The notes: generated by a model from the sequence alone, not told the origin. A stretch of DNA of 64,000 nt from Chondrilla cf. caribensis (GCA_964020155.1 OZ026561.1:2500547-2564546), one strand, 5' to 3'. Positions 10,855-23,984 are shown, counted from the first letter of the stretch. Program-made: numbers and translations.

Positions 10855-11760
10855 GCTACCATCGGTGAGGCCTACAAGTAACATCAGTTTTGCATTATAT
10901 ATGTTTACAGAAAACTAGGTGGACGAATTCGCATACGCCCGAATTCTTATTATTTTACTCTTGAATTTAATGCAATGTAGACTATAGTGTTGCACTTCAG
11001 GGCATGTCACATAACGAACACAGTTATTTCTTTAAAGCAGCTGTCAGTATTTTTCCTCGGATTAGATACGTACGCAAGCAAACATACACCAGCTCCCAAC
11101 GAAAAAAACCACTGCCAGCATATTCTGAAGTATGTCGTGAGATTCTGTCCTCAAATATTTACTGTTTCACTGTGATTTTATGTCAACTGAAAATTAGCAG
11201 TAAACACACAATTTTTGGGTATGCAAAACAAATTTGGGGAGTTAGCAATGTCCCCAAATTTGGGTTATTATTACAGGCACTAAACAAGCAACATTTATGC
11301 TAAATCAGAAGATACTCTGGGAATAGGTGAGACCCAACCTAGCTTTGTATTTAAAACAGGTTGTTATTCAAATGGCTAGCAACTGGGATTTTATTCACAA
11401 CATGTCTCAACATATCACCTCCCTTAACCCATCTAATCCCTTGAACCGAAATTAATGCCCTGGGAATTGGCATAAACAGGTATGCTTAAACCTGATAAAT
11501 GTGACGAAACAGCTGAATATTCAGGTTGAGGCTTCAGGATTTAACGGTCTAGTTCAGAACATATTTGTGACAACAATCTACCTCACCGTACACTTGTCCA
11601 CCATGTAATAACAGGCACAAGAAGTTCGATAGGGAGAGACGCGTATGGTCACAGCGCAGACGCTGTCCGTTCTACCATAGGGTTTCGAGTCTATGGTTCT
11701 CCTGAGGACAAAAGAAGGAAATGATAGATTACTGAAATTTCCGGAATTACGTAACAGCAA
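10855..11760. repeat. Segmental duplication unit 1, second block
   Basis: Segments 10855-11110 and 11570-11760 match 32335-32560 and 32570-32725 in direct orientation. Shared words include 'gtgaggcctacaagt', 'ggattagatacgta', 'gcaagcaaacatacacca', 'cctcaccgtacac' and 'agacgcgta'. The 460 bases in between are absent from unit 2. No gene was recognised inside. Confidence 0.75.
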
Positions 11761-11948
11761 TTATGCAGCCATTATCTGAAATCACAGGAATGAATCTAAT
11801 TAGTGTCCTATCAACTCGTCGTGGAGTCGTAGACCCTAGACAGCTAGGGTCTATTGTGGGACGAATGAGCTAGCATGCTTCATTAGACTATACTGTTCCA
11901 TGTTGTATGCTACTATTTACATTACTAAATACCAGTCAATCATTTGAC

Positions 11949-13738
11949 AAGTTCCAGTTAAAAAACTCGTGGGGCTGCCGCCCCCGCACTCGAATTACTT
12001 GGGCGTCTTTCTTAGGTTCAGAAGAACCTTTGCTGAAGTTCTTACGTTCGGCGGAGCTTCAGCGCACGAATTCTAGCCCAATTTCAAATTGTCGGCATTC
12101 GAAATCGGCCATCTTTTATTCGCGCAATATAAATTATAATACTATAAAATTTAATTCATTGTTGCTGTTACATATGACCACATAATTATATATAATATAT
12201 ATATATGTGATAAACTTAACGAAATAGAATCTTACATGTTGAACAAATCTCCAGACATTATCATGGTACTCACGGAAAGTTGGTTAAAACCTGTAGTATC
12301 TTACAACTTAGAGATAAAAGACTATGTACTGCTTAATTATCCAAGAGCTTCAATGCATAGGAAAGCTAGACGCAACTCAGGAGGCATTGTGATTTACATC
12401 AAACAATACCTGTACAATTTCATTGTTATTAGTAAAATAGCCAGAGATAGAGTCTGCATGCATGGATGAGGATCAAAGCCCCTATATATTATTAATGCTA
12501 ATTGTGATGTCTACTTATGCACATTATATGTCCCACCTATTGACTCTTCATCAATGCTAACATCAGACTCCCCTTGGGATGAAATTCAAAGTGAAATTAT
12601 CAAATTTAATGAACTGGGAGATTTCAATGCAAGGACTGGAAATTTCCAACATTGAATTTCAGACCCAATAGATGACTATGACCAACCCCCCTAAAGTAAC
12701 CCAAATATGGAAAATAGACAACAACCCAGTAGATATAGTAGACTCTTACAAATACGTATCTAGGCACTCGGCTGTCTTGGAAAGGTGATTTTAAGATTTG
12801 TCTACACAAAATATATATACAACCGTACAATTTATCCTTTTAATTAGTTACTGCAATTGCAACAACGTATCATTGCTTTGAACCTCAGTGACATTGAGAT
12901 TTTGCTACGATTATTTAATACTTCAATAAAACCCATATTACTATATAATGCAGAGATCTGGGGTCTGAATGATATCCAAATTTTAGAAAATCTTTCTCAA
13001 AATTCTACAAATTTATTCTATGGGTCCCTCAGAACTGTTCCAATCTTGCCATCTATGCAGAACTTGGATCATCAAAACTATCAGTAGAATCCTCAGTAAG
13101 GGTGTTTAAGTATTTCCAAAGAATAAAATCTAATCAACTATCTGATCTAGTGAGTAAGGCCCATTCAATATCAAATGATTTGGCTAATCAGGGACACAAT
13201 TGTTGGCTGCATAATCTTGGTTATAATCCAGACTTCATAACCCAAAGAACAGAAGAACTTTAACACAATTACGAGATCAGCACCTACAGCAAACAGTAAA
13301 TGCAATCAATGCTGACCATGGACCCACAAAAATCGGTAAAAAAAGTTAAGATATTATCGTTTAATGAAGATGAACTACACAAATCTAGAAAATATCTCAT
13401 CACAATTCAAAATCCAGCCATAAGACGTGCATTGGCAAAGTTCCGAATCTTGAACCATCAGTTGTCCATAGAATTGGAAAGATTCAAGAGACCACCCCAA
13501 CTGGTTTCAAACCATATTTGCCCCGTGTGCCATTTGGGTGTTGTTGAGGATGAAATTCATTTCTTGTTGATCTATCCACTCTGTAATGACTTAAGAGAGC
13601 CACTATTAAAGTTAGCATCAACATTTAACAGATCATTCACCTTCCTCACGACGGTCAATAAATTCGCTTACATAATGTCCAATGAAAATACATCAATGAT
13701 AAATGTACTTACATACCGGAAGTCGAAATGAAAACTAT
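11949..13738 (+). mobile_element. Family-X transposon, copy 3, with a nested LINE relic
   Basis: The 5' block (AAAAACTCGTGGGGCTGCCG...) at 11956-12135 runs almost directly into the start of the family 3' block (ATTCATTGTTGCTGTTAC, about 12150-12167). The last part of the 3' block (ACATACCGGAAGTCGAAATG) is at about 13712-13731. Between them sits a decayed LINE. The simplest reading is a ~0.3-kb deletion derivative of family X that took a later LINE insertion in its TA-rich tail. Confidence 0.6.
12195..13710 (+). pseudogene. LINE relic: endonuclease start and C-terminal end, RT domain missing
   Basis: The 12236-12465 frame shows an APE-type endonuclease start: PDIIMVLTESWL (catalytic Glu) and SGGIVIYIK. 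It is followed in other frames by LYVPPIDSSS and GDFNAR near 12615-12640. From 12857 the frame resumes at the post-RT region (KPILLYNAEIWG). It ends with a zinc-knuckle-like segment CPVCHLG...VEDEIHFLL near 13520-13570. There is no reverse transcriptase core, so a large internal deletion occurred. It is non-functional. Confidence 0.7.
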
Positions 13739-13779
13739 AAATTGATGCATTTACACCTAACATCCGGCAATAAAATGAC

Positions 13780-14745
13780 GGACTTCCTTAAGTGTCGGAC
13801 TTTCAAATCATGATGCGTACATGCTACAAAGCTACGAAATACTTTTCTCAAGCCAAATTCATGGACGACGCTAAGAGGACTGAGAGTTACAAAACGGCAC
13901 TTGTTTCAAGTCCGTAGCTTCAGCATTACGGAAGATACGAGTGTCCGGAAGTAGATTTATACGGAAATTGATCAGTTTCTCTAGTTGCTTTATTTTGGAC
14001 ACGTGTTTCAGTAATTAAAATGGCCAACAGTAATTAGTGTCCCTTGGATGTCTTTCTATATTTCAACTGAGTTATTGTCTGCCTGCCTTCGCGATGTGGT
14101 GGAAGATGATTCCAAGCCAGTTATCGCCTCACCAATTTAATTGCAACCTATTTCGTTGATGATGCTGATCACTAATACAGAAACTACAGGAGTTGTCTAT
14201 TACTCAACTTATCAGACTTCAACTGTAAGGTCAGTAATGTATTTGCACTAGATACTGTAGTGTCCGAAATTTTCGCGAGACCTAATTTCGCGAATCGCTG
14301 GATTCAGGAATGTTTTTGATTTTATATTTTCAGGCAAGTTCATTCTATCGTTAGCTATAGCACTTCCAGGACGCTTTGTATTATAATAGGCGACGGAACA
14401 GTATACGGTGTTATCGTAGTCGAAACAAGGTTCCCGCTTTTCTGATACTCCATCTTGGTAAGGCGATCGTTTCTTGAAATTTTTCGCGAGTTCTGCATTA
14501 AGTTCTCTTCGAGCGGCTTGAACAGCGGGTTGGGAGAGATTTGGGCAACGTGTTTTGACTTCAGAATAAAAAGGTCTGAAACATTCCCTGACATTCTAGG
14601 ACATCTTGGGGAGCTTCCACTATGAGTTGTTGTCAATTTTATAATCAGGAACAAGTGGAAATCTCGCTTTGAGAAGAAGGCGCTAGCACACGGGAGGATC
14701 CAAAGTAGCACTACACATGATATAATGATAACTGGAACTGAACAT
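13780..14745. repeat. Segmental duplication unit 1, third block
   Basis: Matches 33030-33120 and 33690-34180 (for example 'gtctgcctgccttcgcgatgtggtggaagatgatt', split here as 'gtctgcctgccttcgcga' and 'tgtggtggaagatgatt'). Unit 2 lacks about 250 bases present here and carries its own insertion at 33121-33680. The piece near 13870-13990 also occurs inverted at 32710-32830 and diverged at 63675-63780, so part of this block is a dispersed repeat. Confidence 0.75.
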
Positions 14746-14914
14746 GCAGAAGAAAACAATAAATATATTAATAATAGGTTATGTACATAACGACTTGAAA
14801 CGGGCACACCACATAGAGCTAATACAATGCATAATTCTGTTATTAGAACAATGTCATTCTGTACAGTTGTCCCTTCGGGCAAATCTCGCAATGTTAGTGC
14901 TGTAATCAGGGTCT

Positions 14915-15490
14915 GTCTTATGGGGTCTCAGGCAGGACACTGCAGTAGCCAGTGGCTGACATCCTCGACCTCCCCACTCTGGCACTCTGTACATATTCTC
15001 TTGTCTCTATCCACCTCTCTCCATCTCCCAAACTCAATCTTGAATGCTGCTGTTCCTCCTCATAACTTCATCAACATCGAACTCTCTCTTTTCTTTTTCA
15101 CTACTGCTCATCTCGATTCCAGCTTCAGGTCACCAATCTTCTTGAGCATACTCAGCTTGGGTCTCTCTGCCATGTCTTTATTCATCACTGATGTCACATT
15201 CCTCCACGCAGAACTCACCAACATCTCTCAAATCTTTGAATCTGATAGGCTCCCTACAGCATCCACTTCCATATAACTCCATCTGAAGTCATCAATACAC
15301 CTAGCCATGCTCTTCACCCAACCCCCTTGCCACACTCCACAGCCTGTCTATCTATTTTCTTCAATAGCCTCCCCTCGTACTCCATTGCACTCAACACCTT
15401 CACCCAGAACCAGATGCACCGCATCTTTGCCTCCCTTGTTAAATTTTGCAAATGAATTTTCGTGCACCCAACCTTTGTTGCACAAATTAC
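14915..15490 (-). pseudogene. LINE C-terminal fragment, minus strand
   Basis: Read on the minus strand, 15480 to 14915 gives in broken frames: KYEGRLLKKI-like and MARCIDDF segments, AWRNVTSVMNKDMAERPKLSM, GGTAAFKIEFGRWREV and a Cys motif CTECQSGEVEDVSHW. This matches the post-RT region of the same LINE type seen at 8716 and 31310. It is non-functional. Confidence 0.6.
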
Positions 15491-15499
15491 ATCCCGCGT

Positions 15500-16048
15500 A
15501 AATTTCGGAGACGATGGTAGTTGATTCCTGTTCCTACTAATAAACCTTAACCCAATTATTCTTATTTACTTGTATAAACGGAAGCAATTTTTATTCACAT
15601 AACACATGTTGTTATTAATGTTGCGTGAGCTCAGGAACACATTTCTATGAAAGTAAAACCTCGAGTGCATGTACTGGTGCATATGCATGTGTGATAGGGA
15701 TGTATTTGAAATTGGTGTGATATAATATACGATTGTTAAAATTATGCACAGTGTATACGTGATTGAAATAATTAGCTATAGCAGGGATAGTTTCGGATAT
15801 TATACCAACAGAGAAGAAATTCACTATGGAAGAGAGCAAGAGTTGAAATGATGAAACCTAGTAGCTAAATGGCTTATTTAAGTACTTAATTGTACTTAGT
15901 AGTCTAAGGGTAACAGAACATAACATACACAAAATTTGCAATGGTGACAATTGAGGACAGAAATGGAATTAAGATCAACAGGTTATATATATATATGATG
16001 AAACATAATTATGCATTAAGATTGAATAAAATCAAAGAATTTTCATCA
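15500..16048. other. Intergenic, nothing recognised
   Basis: AT-rich, with no frame over 64 codons and no repeat I can place. Confidence 0.4.
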
Positions 16049-16242
16049 CAGTAGAACCTCGTTAAGACTATCACTCTTAAGACAAATTTCTGCTCCATAC
16101 AAACTAATTTCCGAGCATTATTTGGTTTGCTGTAGTAGTGTACATATAGTTACTGTAAGTCAATTCTGGTGAGAAGAACATCTGATTGCAAGAACTAATT
16201 TTGTGGTTCCCTTGTAGTTTGTCTTAAAAAGAGTTTCCACTG
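16049..16242. repeat. MITE with CAGTAGAACC / CACTG ends
   Basis: The left end CAGTAGAACCTCGTTAAGAC and the right end GTCTTAAAAAGAGTTTCCACTG are imperfect inverted repeats around about 150 bp. The right end is followed by TA. One of several small elements in the window ending in CAGT...ACTG, typical of pogo/mariner-type MITEs. Confidence 0.6.
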
Positions 16243-16513
16243 TAGTCTCAGCATCATGTATAAGAATTGGTATAACAGAAGTGCAGATATCATCGACATG
16301 AACCTCTTGTTACTTATGGGAAAAAATGCCATTGTGTTTTAAAATTTCTATTTTATCCGTACATAACATTTAATTTTTCGTTGTTATGTGTTGATCCATT
16401 GACCAACAATAAAGCTCTGCACACCAAACAACTCTTTGTGAGTTACTGTGACTGTTAATTTGTTATAATTGCAATAGTGCTGCTTATATGATGTAAGCTT
16501 CTATCTTATGTCA

Positions 16514-16634
16514 TTATAGGTTGAAATCAAGCACTTTCATACTGCTAAACGATTTGATGAACATTTGAGACAATTGTCTGATGAGAGCCTGTACCCATTG
16601 GCAGTGTGGGAACATATCTCATGTTACATCCACT
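16514..16634 (+). other. Possible orphan exon
   Basis: After an acceptor-like 'cattatag' the frame reads VEIKHFHTAKRFDEHL, then LSDESLYPLAVWEHI, ending at a stop 3' of 'tgttacatccac'. The residue composition looks protein-like, but I do not recognise the family and see no partner exons. It could be a decayed gene fragment. Confidence 0.2.
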
Positions 16635-16921
16635 GAAAAATCACCATTGCGTGGGTTCTTCTCTAAAGCCGTGTATTGTGTATTTCTGGTTTACCATAAT
16701 AATTCTGCTTGTACAGTATAGATTTCAAAGTTCCATTCAGGTAGCTTATCGAGATGACATTTGGGTGAAGACACTATGTGTATTCTTGAAGTGCATTCGT
16801 GTATGTGACAACGCATTGCTATTACTGCATGTGCATGTGATTGTGTTTATATGTATTCTTATTTGACATAGTTGGTGTGAGAACATGTTGGTGTGTGCAT
16901 GTGTGTGCGTGTGTGCATGCA

Positions 16922-17082
<161 letters not shown>

Positions 17083-17084
17083 CA

Positions 17085-17575
17085 TCTAATCGCTTCTGAA
17101 GTGGGATGGTGACAAAGGTGGTGTCTGATGTGGTGGTCTTCACTAGGTTGGGGATTGGGTTCGGGTGGGTTCTCAATTAAGTGTTTGGGATATCCATTCA
17201 TTTTTAGGGCCTGGGTGACTTTTCTTTCCTCGTCAATAATGGCAATGGGTGTGGAGGGTAGGTTCCAAGTTCGGTGGTTCAAGGTTTGTACTAAGGCTGG
17301 CTTATGGACAAAGGGATGATTGGACTGGAAATGGAAGTACTTATCTGTATGAGTGGGCTTTCTGTATACTGTGGTGGCTAAAGTTTGTCAGGTCTACAGG
17401 AGATGAGTACATCTAGGAAGGCTAGACGAGATTCTGACTCTTTCTCTATTGTGAATTGCATGGTGTCTTTTATGGAGTTGATGTGGCGGTGGAATCCATC
17501 TTATTTGGTTTTGAGGGCAAAAAGGGTGTCATCTACATAACCATTCCAGAACATTTTAGTTTCCAGATACTTTCT
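17085..17575 (-). pseudogene. Penelope-like element reverse transcriptase fragment
   Basis: On the minus strand, in mixed frames: WNGYVDDTLFAL (the RT YVDD box; Penelope-like elements usually have YVDD), SRLAFLDVLIS, a YRKPTHTDKYLHF-like stretch split by frameshifts, SNHPFVHK-like, NHRTWNLPSTP, then ALKMNGYPKHLIENP. The FLDVLI...THTD order is characteristic of Penelope-like RTs. No endonuclease domain is visible because the adjoining sequence is the (GA)n tract. It is non-functional. Confidence 0.7.
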
Positions 17576-18957
17576 TATATTATATTATTATTATTTCTAT
17601 TATAATATAATTTTTTTTTACATTCAAGTATAATAATTTATGTATACAATAATATAATTTTACAATTAAATAAAATAAATATAATAATAATTAATAATAT
17701 TATAATAATTATAATTATAATAATAATTACCATTGCTATTATTATAATAATAATTACCATTGCTATTATAAAAAAATATTAATATTAATAATACATTATA
17801 TATAATATACATGATATTAAGCCTATATACACATATCTTACAATTAAAAAAAAAAAATTAAATATAATAATAATAATGATTACAATAATCTCCCACACAC
17901 ATGGAGAGTGAGGGCGGTGGGTGGGGTTTACATGGTGTGGTCCATGGTGCCAGCAAAGGAGATGGCGTTCCATTAATTGCGTTCTATTCCGTTCCATTAA
18001 TTGCGTATTATTTCTATTATTTTATTATTATTATTAGTATTAGTATTATACACATGCACACTAAATGGTACAGCTGATGTGTTGTATTGTATTAAATGTG
18101 GACTTAGTGTGTGAGGATTTTTGTGTGAAAGAGAGGTGTGAGTGTGTGTGTGTGTGTTCCTGTGTGTCTCGCTAATATAAACTCAGCCCATGGGGGTGGG
18201 GTGTGGCTTAATTGATATGTGCATAAGATCCAGTCAGCAATAAGCTGGTTATGCAGGCTGCACCAGGATACATCTGTTGTCAACAGTGCTACATAAATAA
18301 ATTCCCACAGAGCTAGTGCTTATGTGCGATTAAATCGGCATTATCATTAAAATGGCTTGTTTAAATGTTAGTGTGTAATCAGTTCGTGGGAAGATTCACC
18401 TAAAACTACCATCCTACTAAAACTACAAGATATCATGTTAAAAAAGGATGGTTATATTAGCCTTGGACAAACAACGCATAAACACCGTACATTTCTAGAA
18501 AGTGTGAATTATGTTGATGTATAACCTCAGAACATGATTAGTTAACACAGTTTTTGAGCATGAATTTCACTCCTTGACCAATTGCTGCAAATTGAACACC
18601 ATCTTGGGACATTAATAAATACTATTATAATTATTTATTATGAATATATTGTATTATTGTAACAATTACATAATATCATCATTGTTTCCATTATGCATTG
18701 TTCATAATTGTAATATTCTCCCTTCTACTTCTTGAATATTAATGGAATTGACATTGCACTATAGCGTTTATTTCGCATGAACACCATGCACACCATATGC
18801 AAGAAGTCAATTTTCAATGTCACACTGTGGATGGTACAGTTTACCTTGCTTTGGACTATATCATATAAACAATAAAATGTATAATCCATCTAAATACTAG
18901 TCAGTGTGACTGTGCATGCTTGGATGTTATATACAATAACTACAAACGAAACAAATA
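17576..18957. other. AT-rich intergenic sequence with a dispersed (TG)n-bearing repeat
   Basis: 17576-17880 is almost pure AT built from 'ataataata' words. 18064-18160 is one copy of a dispersed repeat: 'atggtacag...gatgt', 'aatgtggacttagtgtgtgagga' and a (TG)n. It recurs near 26600, 27020 and 34760. No exon seen. Confidence 0.6.
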
Positions 18958-20459
18958 ATTCGAGTTAAAAAACTCGTGGGGCTGCGCCGCACCCGCACTC
19001 GAATTACTTGCACGTCTTTTTTAGGTATAGAAAAACTTTCGCTGAAGTTATTACGTTCATCGGAGCTTCAGCGCACGAATTCTAGCCCAATTTCAAATTG
19101 TCGGCGTTCGAAATCGGCCATCTTCATTTCGCGTAATTACCGAGCGTTAGCGAGGTAATTGTTTCCGTTCGTTTGGGGAGTCCGATCGAGGTCACCCACG
19201 CACACGATTGCGGTGGCCGCCAATGTTGTTGGATTTAGGTCATTTTTTGGTTTGTTTGAACGCAAATCGTTCGTCGATCGAAGCGTTCAGAACTAAGTCG
19301 TTCTATCGATGGTAATGGGGCACCGTCGCAGCATGTATTGAAATGGCAAACTTAGTCTTAGACAAAGGTTGCCTGTGGTTCACACACGATCCGTTAAAAG
19401 TACACTTACTTCTCGATTCTTCCCGTCGACAAATTTCGGACTGCATCACTACCAAGTACATTAAGACAATTCAAAGAACAATTGTCAAATTTTTTGCACA
19501 TCGATTCTTCGATTTCCATCACCGAAGAGCAGGGTTCGCCAATTCGTCGTTCGGGACACCAAATGGTCGGCCATCATGACGTCCATATTGGAAGACATTT
19601 TTAGATGATGTCACTGAACTACCACGGCTGTTTCGAGTGGAAACTTAGTTTCTCGCGAGTGAGAACTCGTGTACGAGTTTGACAACAATAGCGTAAACGC
19701 CTATTCTTCGCAATAGAAAATGGTACTTTTCGAAGCCTTATTGCTGACGTCTGCCAGTTTTCCAGGTATTTCCGTTTGTGAAACCATTAAGTACAAGGTA
19801 AGTCGAGTCTTTTCGTTATAACCAATTTCTTGTACCATTTTTTTGAACACACTTTTACGTCAATACTCGTGGACACATAGATATGCGATGCTTGTAGCCA
19901 CGAACACCTTTACACTTGAATAAATGAGTGTGAATGGATGGGTATATACCTGTGTACCATTTTTTAGATTTCATTCAAGTCGCAGAGAAGATGCCTTGCT
20001 GTTTGCAGCTTGTAAACCACATGCCTTTTCAGCGGTGTTCTCCACACCCCATCACGGACTCGTGACTGCACGGACTGTCGCAGAACCAAACTTAACTTGC
20101 CAGTGTTCACATGTTGTTGTGTTGTGCTGTATTATACGATAATTTTATTGATATACAGTTAACATTAACGTTTAAGGCCTCTTGAAACTTGCAGCTTCTA
20201 ATATTATTCTCTATATGGAAGGAAACAACGTCGCTTGTATACAGATTCTCGCCGGAAGACTCGTCGATAACGTGGTCCAGGAGTATAACTATAGCCTATA
20301 AACTATACCACAGCTTAGGTCTGTACGCGCGTACGCGTATCCATATGCATGATTTTCGTGATACTTCTCTCTGCTAAGTAACGAGTCTATTATGTACTTC
20401 GATAACAACGTGCACAGTCAGCATCTCAATGCAAGTGCGACCCGGAAATTTCATTCCAG

Positions 20460-22632
20460 ATTGCAAATGTGGAATCACCAAATTCTCCGAAGAATACATG
20501 TGTATTCTGCCTTTTCGAAGCACCGGACACTGTTACGAATTTGAGCATAGCCCTGGAGCGTTACAAAGAAGAGATTGAAAATATACAACATAAAACATGG
20601 AAGTATGCTCAATCATGTATGTTAGCAGAGTAAGGTTCTGTTATGTATTGCTTATATACAACTTCTACAGATGAAAAAAAAATACGACTGTTTGTTTATG
20701 GTGACTATCAACTACTGACGTGCATCTATGGGATTTCTGGAGCATCAGGTACCTGCATTGCACAAGCATAAAGATTATAATATGATACTATACCCGACAG
20801 TATACACTTTAGATAATCTGTATCATTCAATACAGGACGGCATTGTTGCTTGTGGTGTACAATCGATCGCACCACAATGCAGCTATGCCCCAAGGAGAGG
20901 AAGCCAGTTCAGCTACGTAGCATAGCCACTTTACTTGCAGATCATCAAAAATTCAGCCAAAATGGTAAAGATAAAGGAGTGCGTTTCTTTAATAACGTTG
21001 TAGGGGAGCCTTTTTTCAATATACCTTTAACACAGGTATGTATAACTGTTTGCATGTTACTAAAATGACATGTGACACATACATATTTCCCTACATGCAG
21101 GTTTGTCCACCTGGACTGCATATCTCACTTGGGATTTTTCAGAAGATTTTCGACAGTTTGGAGAAAGCATGCCACCAACTTGACCTCAAAATGGCTGCAA
21201 ATGCAGATGCACACCAAATTCCCACCACAGTATCAGCAAAATACAGAAGTTACTTTGAAGCAAACAATGAGATCTACATGGAAAGGAAAGAAGAAGAAGC
21301 TATCCAGCATGAAAAAGTAGCAGCAGCATTACAACAATTACTGACATGGAGATACTTAAGTTACAATGAAAGCACGTACCCTGTATTAGAGAGGATGAAG
21401 GAACAGATTATTCAGTCTCAAAAGGCAGCTGTTAAACTAGTAAGTATGCAATTTGTCTTCATTAATACACTTTAATACTTAAAAGAGTCCAGAATGGCTA
21501 AGAAGTTCTATCATAAAGATTGTATTAAATGGTACACACTCAGTCTAACCAAGAATCAATAAAGTAAATAGTATGAGATATTTTGGTACTAACCTATACA
21601 GCTGCCTTCATCATTGAATGAAACATGCAGCCATAGGTTGCTGAAATGCTCCATTCATTGCTGATTATTATTATAGCTAATATGAATAATTGATACAGGG
21701 ATGTTCACAATGTCATACGTATTATTATTATGCATACCAAGTATAAAATGAATGAATGAGATGCATCCTATGTACAGATACGATATATTTCATTTAGGCC
21801 TACTATTAATACAGTTTTGTACCCTATATACATATGTACAAATAGAGACAAGAAATAGAAAGCATGAAACCAGCACTCAGTTCCAAAGATGGACTTGTGT
21901 GCAAGAGTTAGACAGCACATTGAAGCAAATTGGAGTTGAGCGTCGAGCATATTTTGGAGGTACTTTTGTGGGCAATCATGTCCACAAATGTCTAAAGGTA
22001 ATTAACTTAACCGTGTGATCATGCACATTACCAACTTCAATCCATATTACATAATACTGTATATTATATAGGAGGAGAACATAAAGTTGTTATGCAGTAA
22101 ATTCATTGAAATAGTACCACAAAATCTCCAATCTGAAACTAAGGAAATTGGGGCGCATTTTGAGCGAATGCTCACCCTGTTTGCGGGATGCTATAACCTG
22201 TACAGCCTCGGTCGAATAGTCACCATTAATGAAATTGCAGATCTTGGTGAGTCATATAACACAAATATAACTACATCACTGTACATGCATATTATACCGT
22301 AACGGTTGTAATTTTATAGAAAGAAGAGTAACTGTTTTTCTTGCTTACCTGAGACAATCGACAGAAGTTTCGAATATCTCCTTCACACCGAAACTACACA
22401 GTTGGAGGAACACGTGGTTCCTTGGATGAGAAAATGGCAATGTGGACTAGGGATTATGGGGGAACAAGGTGCTGAGTCAATCCATGCACGATTCAATTCT
22501 CTGTGTAGAACATACATGAACATTGTTAGTGACACGCAGAGATTGAAGTGCATGTTAAAGGAACACCACTTACAAGTTTCCCCATACACAAAGGAACACA
22601 AACCAGTAAAAGTGACATCAGTAGCTTTATAA
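20460..22632 (+). CDS. Transposase-like multi-exon gene of family X, one frameshift
   Basis: Six GT-AG introns with agreeing phases, where I can check them, connect exons at about 20460-20608, 20671-20748, 20836-21035, 21101-21439, ~21849-21997, 22072-22246 and 22320-22632. Landmarks: CVFCLFEAP, YGISGASGRHCCLWC (two CxxC pairs, probably zinc-binding), NNVVGEPFFNIP, CPPGLHISLGIF, a coiled-coil-like Glu/Lys-rich segment, then LEEHVVPWMRKW and GEQGAESIHARFNSL near the C-terminus. I recall unnamed proteins with these motifs as abundant in Hydra and sponge genomes. A 1-nt loss, or a 2-nt gain, near 22407 shifts the frame between TPKLH and LEEHVV. The acceptor of the 21849 exon is uncertain (ATAGAG). 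The start is missing. The product is presumably the transposase of the surrounding element, by position. Confidence 0.55.
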
Positions 22633-23324
22633 CTATATATTATATATACATATACGTATATCCGCATGCATGTTTAGTAACATTGAATTTAAGTTCAATC
22701 AAGGAGTTGGTAATGCATGCACGCCTGATATCGAACGAATACACCTGATGTGAAGCCCACTCAGTCACACTAAACTTCTACTTGAGTTAAAATGTACTGA
22801 GATGAATTTCTCAGAGTAAAGCCCTTGTATCAATGACAACGATACGTCAACTTCTAAAATGCCCGAAATGCACCCTTAAAAAAATGGTACACAAACTAAA
22901 CAAGTACTGATGTGTAGTACAGTAAAAGTCCTTACCTTCTAGGTAGAGAGCAAGTTCCGAAAAACTGGCAGAGCCTTGAAATAGATGTTTTCGCAACACC
23001 TTCAACTTGTTGCGTTCTCTACAATGGCAGCTGCAATTAGTCTCGCACAAACACACTCTGTCTTGGAATCATTCATATGACGCATTGGTGACAAGAAAAG
23101 CCTCTTTCGATCATCGGTACTCCAATAAATGTCACTTGAAGAAGTTTTGTACGATAATGAGAAGCACATTTTACTGCGCATGCGCAAAACTAAATTTCGA
23201 CCGAACCTACGTAGCGAAACAGCCGTGCTACGTCAATATAAAATCCAAGCATTTGCGAGGTTCTGAACTTTGTTCACAACTAGTATAAATTCATTGTTGC
23301 TGTTACGCGTAGGAATACGTATTA

Positions 23325-23325
<1 letters not shown>

Positions 23326-23360
<35 letters not shown>
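23326..23360. repeat. (TATC)n microsatellite
   Basis: About nine TATC units inside the family-X 3' block, at the position that is TA-rich in copies 2 and 3. Confidence 0.9.
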
Positions 23361-23399
23361 GGACGAGCGTTACATACCGGAAGTTGAAATGAAAACAAT

Positions 23400-23984
23400 A
23401 AAAATAATCATAATGAAAGAGAAAATACTAACAATACATTGCAAATTCAATATAATATGCATATACGTACACATGAGGGTTACTGGTACACACATGCACA
23501 CACTTGTATACACATATTTGCATGTAAACATGCATACACACATACTCGCACACAGTGACACCCACACCCACACACTCACATGCACATAAACACACACAAA
23601 CACACCCATGCACCCACATGCATACATAAACACACACACAAAGCACACATGGCACATCCACAAGTAATAGTGTATTGCAACATGCAACAAGATAAGTGTC
23701 TCTATAGTACGTCCAAAATTGATCATGCAATAGTACCAGACAATTCCATCAATTGCCGGACAAGAGTTAAAGTAAAAAGTCAAAAGTTAAAAAGTTTAAC
23801 CCTAGAACTTTCTGAAATACTTGTCCCGAGCAGACTTTCTAGCTTTCCTACGACAGCTATATAAGCCAATGCATGGATATTGTTTCTGGTGAGACATTCA
23901 CATCGCACTCATGATCTTTGTAGATATGCATATGTTTTCGTTATGTGTAGTTATTGTGCTCATGACTGAAAATATTAGTATTAG
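23400..23984. other. CA-rich intergenic sequence
   Basis: 23460-23650 is degenerate CA-rich repeat. The rest has no recognisable gene. The frames on both strands here are low-complexity artefacts. Confidence 0.5.

Larger units (their letters stand above)
18958..23400 (+). mobile_element. Family-X transposon, copy 4: 4.4-kb putative autonomous element
   Basis: The 5' block (ATTCGAGTTAAAAAACTCG, GGGGCTGCG..., to about 19140) and 3' block ('attcattgtt', GTTACGCGTAGGAATACG at about 23300, a (TATC)n run, ACATACCGGAAGTTGAAATG at about 23372-23391) are those of copies 2 and 3. Here they enclose a multi-exon gene (20460-22632). The blocks are not inverted copies of each other. The 5' block contains its own small palindromes (CGAGTT...AACTCG). 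Ends without terminal inverted repeats would fit a Helitron or Crypton, but I see no tyrosine recombinase, Rep or helicase motif. The class is unassigned. Sequence 19140-20459 may hold 5' exons I could not resolve. Confidence 0.6.
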
